Shown here in pieces: positions 35,882-46,800 of a stretch of 64,000 nt of DNA. Where the stretch lies: assembly GCF_000372745.1 (NCBI RefSeq), contig NZ_KB889596.1, positions 161,441 to 225,440 on the forward strand, in the 5' to 3' direction. The notes beneath the pieces were generated by a model that saw only the letters and a list, made by a program, of their open reading frames with translations, was not told where the DNA came from and did not search any database. The translations under genes were made by a program, and so were the position numbers. Numbering within the stretch: position 1 is the first letter of the stretch; every line of letters begins with the position of its first letter. The stretch comes from Embleya scabrispora DSM 41855 (GTDB lineage: Bacteria; Actinomycetota; Actinomycetes; Streptomycetales; Streptomycetaceae).

Positions 35882-35947
35882 TCCGAAGCGCGCTCCGCGC
35901 GGTTCGGGCACGACACCAATCGCCTTTTCGTACACGGGAGTTGAACC

Positions 35948-35974
35948 TAGGGGCAGACCTGCGGCACTTAGGGG
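35948..35974 (+). promoter_or_regulatory. Paired TAGGGG site, 21-bp period (rightward)
   Basis: CTAGGGGCAG and TTAGGGGTCC lie 21 bp apart, upstream of the aminomutase gene. The second half is followed by an inverted ACTCCCCT, which adds a partial dyad. Confidence 0.5.
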
Positions 35975-36061
35975 TCCACTCCCCTGGCCCGCCCTTCGGC
36001 CCCATGACATCAATGAAATGTATTCGGCGCCTTCGCGCCCCGAATCCAGTCGATTTCAAGA

Positions 36062-37615
36062 ATGGGGTTCGACACCGTGACATTCACGCTCACCGCCGGC
36101 CGGCGGGTCAGCCTAGAGGAAATCGAGTCGGCCGTACGGAACTCGATTCCCGTGGCCGTGGACGACGATGTCCGCAAGCGGGTCCGTCGGTCCCGGGAAA
36201 CGTTGGTTTCCTTCGTGGACGCCGGGCGTGTGGTCTACGGGGTCAACACCAGCATGGGCGGATTCGTCGATCGGCTCGTGCCGGTCTCGATGGCGCAGGA
36301 GTTGCAGGAGAACCTGATCAACGCGGTGGCCACCAACGTCGGTGCGCACCTGGACGACCACTCCGTACGCGCGATCATGCTCTCCCGCATCGTTTCCCTC
36401 GCGCGCGGGAATTCCGCGATCTCCGAGGAGAACTTCGACAAGCTGATCGCGGTGTACAACTCCGGGGTCGTGCCGTGCGTACCGGAGAAGGGCTCGCTCG
36501 GCACCAGCGGCGACCTCGGTCCGCTCGCCTCGATCGCACTCGTCTGCGCCGGTCAGTGGAAGGCGCGGCTGGACGGCGAGACGCTGTCCGGCGCCGAGGC
36601 GCTGCGCCGGGCCGGCTTGGAGCCGATGAAGCTCAGCTTCAAGGAGGGCCTGGCGCTGATCAACGGTACGTCCGGCATGGTCGGCCTGGGCAGCCTGGTC
36701 TACCAGCGGGCCCGCCGGCTGCTCGACGTCTACCTCCGGGTGTCGGCCCTGTCGATCGAGGGGCTGCGCGGCATGACCAAGCCGTTCGACCCGCGTGTGC
36801 ACCAGCTCAAGCCGCACCTGGGACAGCGGGAAGTGGCGGCAAAGCTTTGGGAGTTGCTAGCCGACTCGGGGCTCGCCCGAAACGAGCAGGACACCGAGGA
36901 CGTGCTCGCGAGCGAGATGGGCACGATCGTCAAGAAGGGCTCCGAACCGATCGAGGACGCGTACTCGATCCGCTGCACGCCGCAGATCCTGGGCCCGGTG
37001 CTGGACAGCATGAACACCATCGCGGGCACTCTGGCGGACGAGTTGAACTCGTCCAACGACAACCCGCTCGTGCTGCCCGACGAGGACGACGTCTTCCACA
37101 ACGGGCACTTCCATGGTCAGTACGTGGCCATGGCCATGGACCACCTGGTGATCGCACTGGCGACGCTGACGAACCTGTCGAACCGCCGCGTCGACCGCTT
37201 CATGGACGCGAGCAACAGCAACGGCCTGCCCCCGTTCCTGTGCCGCGAGGAGCCGGGGCTGCGGTTGGGGCTGATGGGCGGTCAGTTCATGACGGCCTCG
37301 GTGACCGCGGAGACCCGCGCACTGGCCGTGCCGATGTCGATCCAGTCGCTGACCACGACGGCGGACTTCCAGGACATCGTCTCCTTCGGATTCGTCGCCG
37401 CGCGCAAGGCCCGCGAGGTGCTCACCAATGCCACCTACGTGGTGGCCTTCGAGCTGCTCTGTGCCTGCCAGGCCGTGGACATCCGCGGCGCGGAGGGCCT
37501 GTCCTCCGAAACCCGCGAGCTGTACGAGCGGACCCGCGCGCTGATCCCCTACCTGGATCGGGACGTCACCATCACCGACTACGTCGAGGCGATCGCGCGC
37601 GAAATTCTCTCCTGA
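36062..37615 (+). CDS. Phenylalanine 2,3-aminomutase (AdmH/HitA-like MIO enzyme)
   Basis: The 517-residue protein is a MIO-dependent ammonia-lyase-fold enzyme. The MIO triad is Thr148-Ser149-Gly150 in SLGTSGDLGPLA, and the catalytic Tyr59 sits in YGVNTSMGGF. By memory it resembles the Pantoea andrimid enzyme AdmH closely (LINAVATNVG, VPCxPEKGSLGTSGDL, FKEGLALINGTS, NSNGLPPFLC, QDIVSFG). AdmH also has a Thr-Ser-Gly triad and converts L-phenylalanine to (S)-beta-phenylalanine. Typical ammonia lyases use Ala-Ser-Gly. A beta-amino acid here fits the loading machinery downstream. The ATG at 36062 was used, and a GTG at 36077 is possible. Confidence 0.88.
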   Translation: MGFDTVTFTLTAGRRVSLEEIESAVRNSIPVAVDDDVRKRVRRSRETLVSFVDAGRVVYGVNTSMGGFVDRLVPVSMAQELQENLINAVATNVGAHLDDHSVRAIMLSRIVSLARGNSAISEENFDKLIAVYNSGVVPCVPEKGSLGTSGDLGPLASIALVCAGQWKARLDGETLSGAEALRRAGLEPMKLSFKEGLALINGTSGMVGLGSLVYQRARRLLDVYLRVSALSIEGLRGMTKPFDPRVHQLKPHLGQREVAAKLWELLADSGLARNEQDTEDVLASEMGTIVKKGSEPIEDAYSIRCTPQILGPVLDSMNTIAGTLADELNSSNDNPLVLPDEDDVFHNGHFHGQYVAMAMDHLVIALATLTNLSNRRVDRFMDASNSNGLPPFLCREEPGLRLGLMGGQFMTASVTAETRALAVPMSIQSLTTTADFQDIVSFGFVAARKAREVLTNATYVVAFELLCACQAVDIRGAEGLSSETRELYERTRALIPYLDRDVTITDYVEAIAREILS

Positions 37616-37684
37616 GTACTTCGGCGAATGCGGAGCGGTCCCGCTCTCTCGCCGACGCACCACCGCAAAGAAGCCAACCGAGAG

Positions 37685-37721
37685 CGCCGCCGATTCCGAA
37701 CCACGGAATCGGCGGCGTTTT
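37685..37721 (+). terminator. Rho-independent terminator after the aminomutase
   Basis: A perfect 14-bp stem (37685-37698 with 37704-37717) around a 5-base loop is followed by TTTT. It lies 70 bp after the aminomutase stop. Confidence 0.8.
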
Positions 37722-37763
37722 CGTTGGGCTTCGTGAAGCGGTAGGGGTCACCCGATGCGTGCG

Positions 37764-37790
37764 CCCCCCGATCGATCGGCGATCGGGGGG
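37764..37790 (-). terminator. GC hairpin after the PKS
   Basis: CCCCCCGATCG (37764-37774) pairs perfectly with 37780-37790 across a 5-base loop, 24 bp after the leftward PKS stop. It lacks a T-tract and probably terminates the PKS transcript. Confidence 0.6.
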
Positions 37791-37813
37791 CGTACGTCGA
37801 AATATCGGGTCGG

Positions 37814-40800
37814 TCAGCCGGAATTGCTCCGGCGAGCCGCCCGCAACAGGTCGGCCACATCCATGCTTTGCAACGCCGCGCCGCGATCCTCCTCGACCGG
37901 CTGATCCGGGGCGCTGGCCCCGTCACCGGCCTCGGCGAGCGCCAGCAGCGCGGACAACAGACCCGTCTCGCGCAACCGACCGAGCGGGATCGTCGCCAAC
38001 GCCTCGCGCACGGACGCCTCCTCTTGATCGGCGGCTGGCAACGGCTCCGCGTCGGGGACGAGTTCGGACAGCAGGTAGCGAGCCAGCGCGTGCGGATCCG
38101 GGTAGTCGAACACCAGCGTCGCCGGCAACCGCAGTCCGGTCGCCGCGCCGAGCCGGTTGCGCAGCTCGATCGTGGTGAGCGAGTCGAACCCGAGGTCCTT
38201 GAAGGGCCGTTCGGGTGCGATCGCCCCCGCCCCGGAATGACCGATCACCACCGCGGCCTGTTCCCGGACCAGCTCCAGGACGGCCGCGCCGCGCTCGTCG
38301 GCGGGCAGCGCGGCCAGCCGTTCGGGCAGGCTCGGCGCGTTCGTCGCGTCGGTCGCCGCCCGTACGGTTCGCCGCGCCGGGCCGCGGACCAAACCCTGGA
38401 ACAGCAGCGGCAGTTCCCCGTTCGCGGCGAGCACTCGCACGTCCAGTGGCACCGGTACGACGGTGGCCTCGTCGAACATGGCGGCAGCGTCCAGCAGCGC
38501 GAGGCCCTGGTCCGGAGTCAGTGCCCTGGCGCCCTTGTTCGCCATCCGCGCCAGGTCGGCCTCGCCCAGCCCGCCGCCCATGCCGCCCTCGCTCGCCCAC
38601 AGCCCCCAGGCCAGCGACTGACCGGGCAGGCCCAGGTCGCGCCGATGCCGGGCCAACGCGTCCAGGAACACGTTGGCCGCCGCGTAGTTGCCCTGCCCGA
38701 CACCGTCGAGCACCCCCGCAGCCGAGGAGAACAACACGAATGCCGCCAGGTCCGCGTCCCGGGTGAGTTCGTGCAGGTGCCAGGCCGCGTCCACCTTGGG
38801 ACGCAGGACGGTGTCCATCCGCTCCGGAGTCAGCGCAGCGAAGACCCCGTCGTCGAGCACGCCCGCCGTGTGGATCACCGCTGTCAACGGGTGCGCCGCG
38901 GGAACCTCGGCCAACAGGTCGGCCAGCGCCGGGCGATCGGACACGTCGCAGGCGACCACCCGTACCTCCGCCCCGAGCGCGCGCAGTTCCGCCACCAACT
39001 CCTCGGCACCGGGCGCGGCCAAACCGCGCCGACCGACCAGAAGCAGCCGCCGAGCGCCATGACGGGTGATCAGGTGCCGGGCCACCAGGGCGCCGAGGGC
39101 GCCCGTGCCGCCGGTGACCAGGACCGTGCCCTCGGGGTCCGGTCGCCGCGGCATGGTCAGCGCGAGCTTGCCGACGTGCCGGGCCTGGCTCAGGAACCGG
39201 AACGCCTCCGGCGCCCGACGCACGTCCCAGCTCCGGACCGGGAGCGGGCGCAGCGCCCCGGTCGCGAACAACGCGGTCAACTCGACCAGCATCGCCTGGA
39301 TCCGGTCGGGTCCGGCGTCCATCACGTCGTACGCCTGATAGCTGACGTCCGGGTGATCCGCGGCAACCTTGTCGGGGTCGCGCAGGTCGGTCTTGCCCAT
39401 CTCCACGAAGTGCCCGCCGTTCGGCAGCAGGCGCAGCGAGGCGTCCACGAACTCCCGGGCCAGCGCGTTCAGTACGACGTGCATGCCCGCGCCGTCGGTG
39501 GCGTCGAGGAACTGCTCCTCGAAGTCGAGCGTGCGCGAGTCGGCGATGTGCGCGCCGTCCAGACCCAGGGCCGCCAGCGTGTCCCACTTGCCGCGTGAGG
39601 CGGTGCCGAACACCTCGGCGCCCAGGTGTCGGGCCACCTGGAGGGCGGCCATCCCCACGCCGCCGGTCGCCGCGTGCACGAGTACCCGCGCGCCTGCGCG
39701 GGTGTCGGCCAGGTCGACCAGTCCGTACCAGGCGGTGAGGAACACCAGGGGCACGGTGGCCGCCTGCTCGAACGACCAGCCGTCCGGGATCCGGGCGAGC
39801 AGCCGATGGTCGGTCACCGCGACCGGCCCGAAGGCGTTCTCGAAGATGCCCATGACCGGGTCGCCCGGGCGCAGCCCGTCGACGCCGGCGCCGACCTCCA
39901 CGACCACCCCGGCGCCTTCGCCACCGATCCGGCCGCCGCCCGGGTACATCCCGAGCGCGACCAACACGTCGCGGAAGTTGACGCCGGCCGCGCGCACCGC
40001 GACCCGGACCTGGCCGGTCGCCAAGGCGGCGTCGGGCTCGTCCGAGGCCACCAGGGCCAGTTGGTCCAGGGTCGTGCCGGCGGCTTCCAGGCGCCAGGCT
40101 CCCGCGGGTGGCACCAGGCCCGCGCCGGAGGCGGCGGTACGCAAACGCGCCACGTAACCCCGGCCGTCGCGGATCAGGGCCTGCGGCTCCCCGGCGGCCA
40201 GGATCGCGGGCAGTACCCGGGCCACCGCGCCCGGGCCGTCCGCGTCGACCAGGACCAGCCGATCCGGGCTCTCCGCCTGCGCGGCCCGCACCAGGCCCCA
40301 CACCGCGGCGCCGACCGGATCGGTGACGGCCTCGCCGTCCAGGGCCATGGCGCCCTGGGTCGACACCACCAGCCGGGCCTGCCCGAACCGCTCGTCGGCC
40401 AACCAGTCCTGCACGGCGACGAGTACCCGCGAGGTGAGCGCTCGTACCGCGTCGGGCACCTCGGCCCGTTCGTCCGGGGAATGCGGCGCGCACGGAAGCA
40501 GCACCGTGTCGAGCCCGGTCAGGGTGCCGGCCGCGACGGCCTCGCCCAGCGCGGCCAGGCTCTCGTACGAACCGGGCAGATCCGTGCCCACCGACACGAA
40601 CGACGGCGCGCCCAGGAACGAGTCGGCCGGGCCGATCGGCTCCCAGGCCATCCGGAACAACGAGCCGTCGAGCGCGGATCGGCCGGCCAACTGCTCGGCC
40701 GACACCGGCCGCGCGACCAGCGACTCCACCGACAGTACGGGCCGGCCGTCATGGTCGGACACCTCGATCGAGGAGACCTCGGCGCCTTGCACCCGTCGTA

Positions 40801-43800
40801 GCCGGACCCGCAGCGACGCGGCGCCCGCGGCGTGCAGCCGGACCCCGTTCCAGGAGTAGGGCAGCAGGGTGGCGCCGCCCTCCTCGGCCAACGCCTCGGC
40901 GTGCAACGCGGCGTCCAGGAGAGCGGGATGCAGACCGTAGCGACCGGCCTCGCCGTGTACCGACTCGGGTAGCGCGACTTCGGCGAACACTTCCTCGCCG
41001 CGCCGCCAGGCCGCGCGCAACCCCTGGTAGGTGGGCCCGTACCCGTAGCCCCGGGCGGCCAATTCCGCATAGCAACCCGAGACATCGAGCGCCGTGGCGC
41101 CCACCGGCGGCCACGGCTGCGGGTCGGCGGCCGGCGGCTCCGCGATCGCGGCCGGACGCAGGACACCCTCGGCGTGCCGTGTCCACGCAGCGTCGACCGC
41201 GTCCTCGGCCCGCGAGTGCACGGTCAGCACCCGTCGACCGCTCTCGTCCGGTCCGCCGACCTGTACCCGGACCCGGACGCCGCCCTCCTCGGGCAGCACC
41301 AACGCCGCCGCCAGGGTCAGTTCCTCCACGATCGCGCAATCGACCTCGTCGCCGGCCCGGATCGCCAACTCCACCAGCGCCGACCCGGACACCACCACTC
41401 GGCCGAGGATCACATGGTCGGCCAGCCAGGTCTGGTTGGCCGCGGAGAGTCGGCCGGTGAACAGCACGCCGTCGGACTCCGGCAGGGCCATCATCGCGCC
41501 CAGCAGCGGGTGGTCCGCCGCGTCCACGCCGGCGGACGTCACATCGCCGACCCCGGCCGCCGGCGTCAGCCAGTACCGCTCCCGCTGGAACGCGTAGGTC
41601 GGCAGCGCGACTCGGCGGGCACCGTGACCGGCGAAGAACGCGTCCCAGTCCACCGGCGCGCCACTCACGTGCAGTTCGCCCACGGCGGCCAACAGCGTCG
41701 ACAACTCGGAGCGGCCCTTGCGCAGCACGGGGAGCACCACGGGGGCGGCACCCTCCTCGGCCACGTTCTCCCGCACCATCGCGGACAGCACACCGTCCGG
41801 GCCGAGTTCGACGAACCGGGTCACGCCGCGCGCGGTCAGCGCGCGCACGCCGTCGGCGAAGCGCACCGCCTCGCGCACGTGGCCGACCCAGTACTCGGCA
41901 TAGGTGACATCGGCACTGCCGCCGGTGACATTGGACACCAGCGGAATCACCGGCGACGCGTACGAAACGCCCTGCGCCACCTCGCGAAACTCCTCCAGCA
42001 TGGGTTCCATCAGCGCCGAGTGGAACGCGTGCGAGGTGCGCAGCCGCTTGCTCCGGCGCGTACCGAACCGGGCACCGAACTCGGCGACGAACCTGGTGAC
42101 GGCGGCCTCTTCGCCGGAGACCACCACGGACTTCGGCCCGTTGACCGCCGCGAGATCGACCGGGCCGGTCAACCACGGAGCGACTTCGTCCGGATCCGCC
42201 TCGACCGCGACCATCGCCCCGCCCGCCGGCAGAGCCTGCATCAACCGGCCGCGTGCGGCCACCAATCGTGCCGCGTCGGGCAGCGACAGGACACCCGCGA
42301 CGTGGGCCGCGCTCAGCTCGCCCACCGAGTGGCCCATCACCACGTCCGGCCGGATACCCCAGGACTCGAACAGGCGGTACAGGGCCACCTCGACCGCGAA
42401 CAGCGCCGGTTGCGCCTGGGCGGTGTCGTCGAGACCCGCCTTGTCACCCCACATCACCTCGCGTATCGGACGCTCGGTCCAGCGGTCCAATTCGGTGCAC
42501 ACGGTGTCCAGTGCGGCGCGGAAGACCGGGAACGCCCGGGCGGCCTCCCGTCCCATGCCCAGCCGTTGGCTGCCCTGGCCGGTGAACAGGAAGGCCGTGC
42601 CGCCGACGTGCACGGTGCCGCGCAGCACGCCGGGTGATGGCGTGCCTTCGGCCAACGCCGCCAACCCGCGCAGGAATTCGGGTCGATCGATCCCCGAGAC
42701 CACCGCGCGGTGCTCGAACGCCGCCCGGGTCGTGGCCAGGGCCCGGCCGACGGCGGCGAACCCGTCCTCGTCCGGCCCGATGTGCGACCACAGCCGACGC
42801 GCCTGGGCCCGCAGCGCCTCCTCGGTTCGACCGGAGAGCACCCACGGCACCGGGCCGGTGTGCGGCGGTTCGGGTGCGGCAGCCGGCGCCTGGGGCGGCT
42901 GCTCCAGGATCACGTGCGCGTTGGTGCCGCTGACCCCGAAGGACGACACCGCCGCCCGCCGCGGCCGACCCACCTCCGGCCACGCCCGCGACTCGGTCAA
43001 CAACGCGACCGCGCCGGCGGACCAATCCACCTCCGGTGTCGGCTCGTCCACATGCAGCGTCATCGGCAACACGCCGTGCCGCATCGCCTCCACCATCTTG
43101 ATGATTCCGGCCACACCCGCGGCGGCCTGCGCGTGGCCGATGTTCGACTTGATCGACCCCAACCACAACGGCCGATCCTCGGGACGATCCTGTCCATAGG
43201 TCGCCAGCAGCGCCTGTGCCTCGATCGGATCGCCCAACCGGGTACCGGTCCCGTGCGCCTCCACCGCGTCGACATCACCGACGGACAACCCCGCACCCGC
43301 CAGCGCCTGCCGAATCACCCGTTGTTGTGCCGGGCCGTTGGGCGCGGTCAACCCGTTCGACGCGCCGTCCTGATTCACCGCCGAACCCCGCACCACCGCC
43401 AACACCGGATGCCCGTTGCGCAGGGCGTCGGACAACCGCTCCACCAGGAGCATTCCCACGCCTTCGCTCCAACTGGTGCCATCGGCGGCGGCGGAGAAGG
43501 ACTTGGAGCGGGCGTCGGCCGCGAGGCCGCGTTGCGCGCTGAAGTCGACGAACGTCTTGGGCGTGGACATCACGGTCACCCCGCCGGCCAGCGCCAACGA
43601 GCACTCCCCCGACCGCAACGCCTGCGCGGCCAGGTGCAGGGTCACCAGCGACGACGAGCACGCGGTGTCCACCGTCATCGCCGGACCTTCCAGGCCCAGC
43701 GTGTAGGCGAGTCGGCCGGAGGCCATGCTCCCCGCGCTGCCGATGCCGAGGTAGCCGGCCAGTTCGTCGGGCGCCTCGGCCAGACGGGTGGCCCAATCGT

Positions 43801-46800
43801 GGTACATCACGCCGGCGAACACGCCGGTACGGCTGCCGCGCAGCGTCGTGGCGTCGATGCCCGCCCGTTCCACGGCCTCCCAGGTGGTCTCCAGGAGCAG
43901 CCGGTGCTGCGGGTCCATGGCCAGCGCCTCGCGCGGGCTGATGCCGAACAGCGCGGGGTCGAAGTCGGCCGCCTCGTGCAGGAATCCGCCTTCGCGGACG
44001 TAGCTCTTGCCGGGCTTGCCCGGTTCCGGGTCGTAGAGGTCGTCCACGTCCCAGTCCCGATCGCTCGGGAAGCGGGTGATGCCGTCGCGTCCCGAAGCGA
44101 CCAACTGCCACAGGTCCTCCGGCGAGCCGACGCCGCCGGGGAACCGGCAGGCCATGCCCACGATGGCGATCGGTTCGTCGACGCCGACCGAGGCACGCGC
44201 GAAAGTGTTCACCGCGGACTCGGTGTTCGTCGCCTTTGACCGGATGAAGTCGGCCAGCGCCCTGGGCGTCGGATAGTCGAACGTCAAGGTGGCGGGCAGG
44301 CGCAGCCCGGTCGCGGTGCCGAGCGCGTTGCGCAGTTCGACGGCGGCGAGCGAGTCGAAGCCGATCGTGGTGAAGGCCCGGTCCGGGTCGATCGACGCCG
44401 CGCCCTCGTGTCCGAGGACGGCGGCGACCTGGGTGCGGACCACGTCCAGTACGTACGGATGCCGTTCGCCGTCCGGGAGTTCGGCCAGCCGGCGGGCCAG
44501 GGCGCCGGCGCCCGTGGCGCGGCCGGCGCTCGCTCTGCGGACGGTGGCGGGTACCAGTTCACGCAGCAGCGCCTGTACCCCGCCGGGGCGGTTGCGCAGC
44601 GCCACCGGGTCGATCCGCAGCGGCAGCAGCGTCGCTCGGTCGGTACCGAGGGCGCGGTCGAACAGGGCGAGGTTCTCCGCCACGGACAGGGTGACCAGGC
44701 CGGAGCGTTCGGCGCGGCGCAGCGTGGTGTCGTCCAGGCGTCCGCCCATGCCGTCGGTGCCGCCCCACAGGCCCCAGGCCAGCGAGGTCGCGGGCAGGCC
44801 GGCCGCTCGGCGTTGTTCGGCCAGGGCGTCCAGGAAGACGTTCGCCGCCGCGTAGTTGGCCTGCCCGGGAGCCTCCAGGACGCCCGCGCCGGAGGAGAAC
44901 AGGACGAACGCGGACAGGTCCAGTGCGCGGGTGAGTTCGTGCAGGTGCCAGGCCCCGTCGACCTTGGGCCGAAAGACCGTGTCGACGTCGTCGGCGGTCA
45001 GTGCGCCGATCAGGTTGTCGGCGATCACACCGGCGGTGTGCACCACGGCGGTCAGCGGGTGCTCGGCGGGTATGGCGGCGAGCAGTTCGGCCAGCGCGCT
45101 GCGTTCGCCCACGTCGCAGGCGGCGATGGTGACCTCGGCGCCCAGTTCGGTCAGTTCGGCCCGGAGCCGGTCCGCGCCCGGTGCCTGCGGTCCGCGTCGA
45201 CCGGCCAGGAGCAGTCGGCGTACACCGTGTTCGGTCACCAGGTGGCGCGCCAGGTGGCCGGCCAGGCCGCCGGTGCCGCCGGTGATCAGGACCGTGCCGG
45301 GTACGGGCCAGCGCGTGGCCTGCGGGCTCTCCGGGACGCGGGCGAGTCGCGGTACCAGGACGGTTTCGCCACGCAGCGCCAGTTCGGGTTCGCCGGCGGG
45401 CAGCTCCGGCAACGTGGCGGCACCGTCCAGGTCCGCGAGTACGAACCGGCCCGGGTGTTCGGCCTCGGCCGAGCGCACCAGACCCCACAGCGGGGCCAGG
45501 GCGGGATCGGCGGGCTTGTCGTCGGGGCCGGTGGCCACTGCGCCCGTGGTGACCAGCACGAGGCGGGACTCGGCGAAGCGTTCGTCGCCGGACCAGTCGC
45601 GCAGCAGGTCCAGGAGTCGGATGGTGGCGGCGCGGGCGGCGACGGGCGGTGCGCCCTCGGCCGGTTCGAGGTGTACGACCACCGCGTCCGGCACCGGGGC
45701 GCCGGCGGCGATCGCGGCGCCGAGTGCGGCGAGGTCGCGGTGGTCGGTCCCCAGCACGGCCCGGGTTCCCCGGGAGGCGGGCGGCGCGGGCGCCAGAGGT
45801 GTCCAGCGCACGTGCAGCAGCGCGTCGTCCCGGGACGCCCGGGCGCGTTGCAGCTGCCCGATGTCGACGGCGCGGACCGCGATCGAGCGTACGGTGGCCA
45901 CGGGGTCGCCGTCCGCGTCGGCGATCGACGCCGAGACCGCGTTCGGTCCGGTCGCGGTGATCCTGACCCGCAGCGCCGCGGCGCCCGCGGCGTGCAGGGA
46001 CACGCCGGTCCAGGCGAACGGCAGGCGGGTCTCGCCGCCGTCGGCGCGGTCGTCGGCGAACGCCATGGCCTGGAGCGCGGAGTCCAGCAGCGCGGGGTGC
46101 AGGCCGAAGCGGTCGGCGCGCGAGCGCTCCCCGTCGGCGAACGCGACCTCGGCGAACACGTCCTCACCGCGCCGCCACACCGCGCGCAGGTTGCGGAACA
46201 TCGGTCCGAACTCGTAGCCGTCTCGGGCCTCTTCGCGATAGAGGTCGGTGATGTCGATCGGCTGGGCGCCGGCCGGCGGCCACGCCACCAGGTCGAACGC
46301 GGCCGCGGCCGGCTCGGCGCCGGCGGCCGGCGCCAGCATGCCGCTCGCGTGTCGGGTCCAGTCGTCGCCGTCGTCGGCGCGCGCGTGCACCTCGACCGGC
46401 CGCCGGCCGGTGTCGTCCGCCCCGCCGACGGTGATCTGCAGGGCAACGCTCGCGCTATCCGGCAGCGCGAGGGGCACCTCCAGGGTGAGTTCGTCGACGG
46501 TGGCGCAGCCGATCTCGACGCCGGCCCGGATCGCCAGTTCCACGAACGCGGTTCCGGGCAGCAGCACGACGCCGGAGATGACGTGGTCGGCCAGCCAGGG
46601 CTGGGTCTGGGTGGAGAGCCGGCCCGCGAGCACCACGCCGTCGGAGCCGGCCAGGCTCACCACGGCGCCCAGAAGCGGGTGTTCGGGGTTGCCCAGACCG
46701 GCCGCGCGGACATCCGCGGGGGCGGTCCCGTCCAGCCAGTACCGACGGCGCTGGAAGGCGTACGTGGGCAGTTCCACCCGGCGGGCGCCGCGGCCGGCCC

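Larger units (their letters stand above)
35748..36061. promoter_or_regulatory. Divergent promoter region of TIM-barrel and aminomutase genes
   Basis: No gene is visible in these 314 bp. A TAGGGG pair faces left, read on the minus strand at 35855-35881, about 108 bp before the 35747 start. A second pair faces right at 35948-35974, about 88 bp before 36062. The DNA next to both starts is locally AT-rich. The symmetry suggests one regulator driving both directions. Confidence 0.55.

Noticed and set aside
37742..37750. A sixth TAGGGGT copy between aminomutase and PKS
   Set aside because: It is a single copy in a convergent intergenic region with terminators on both sides, so it is unlikely to be a promoter site.
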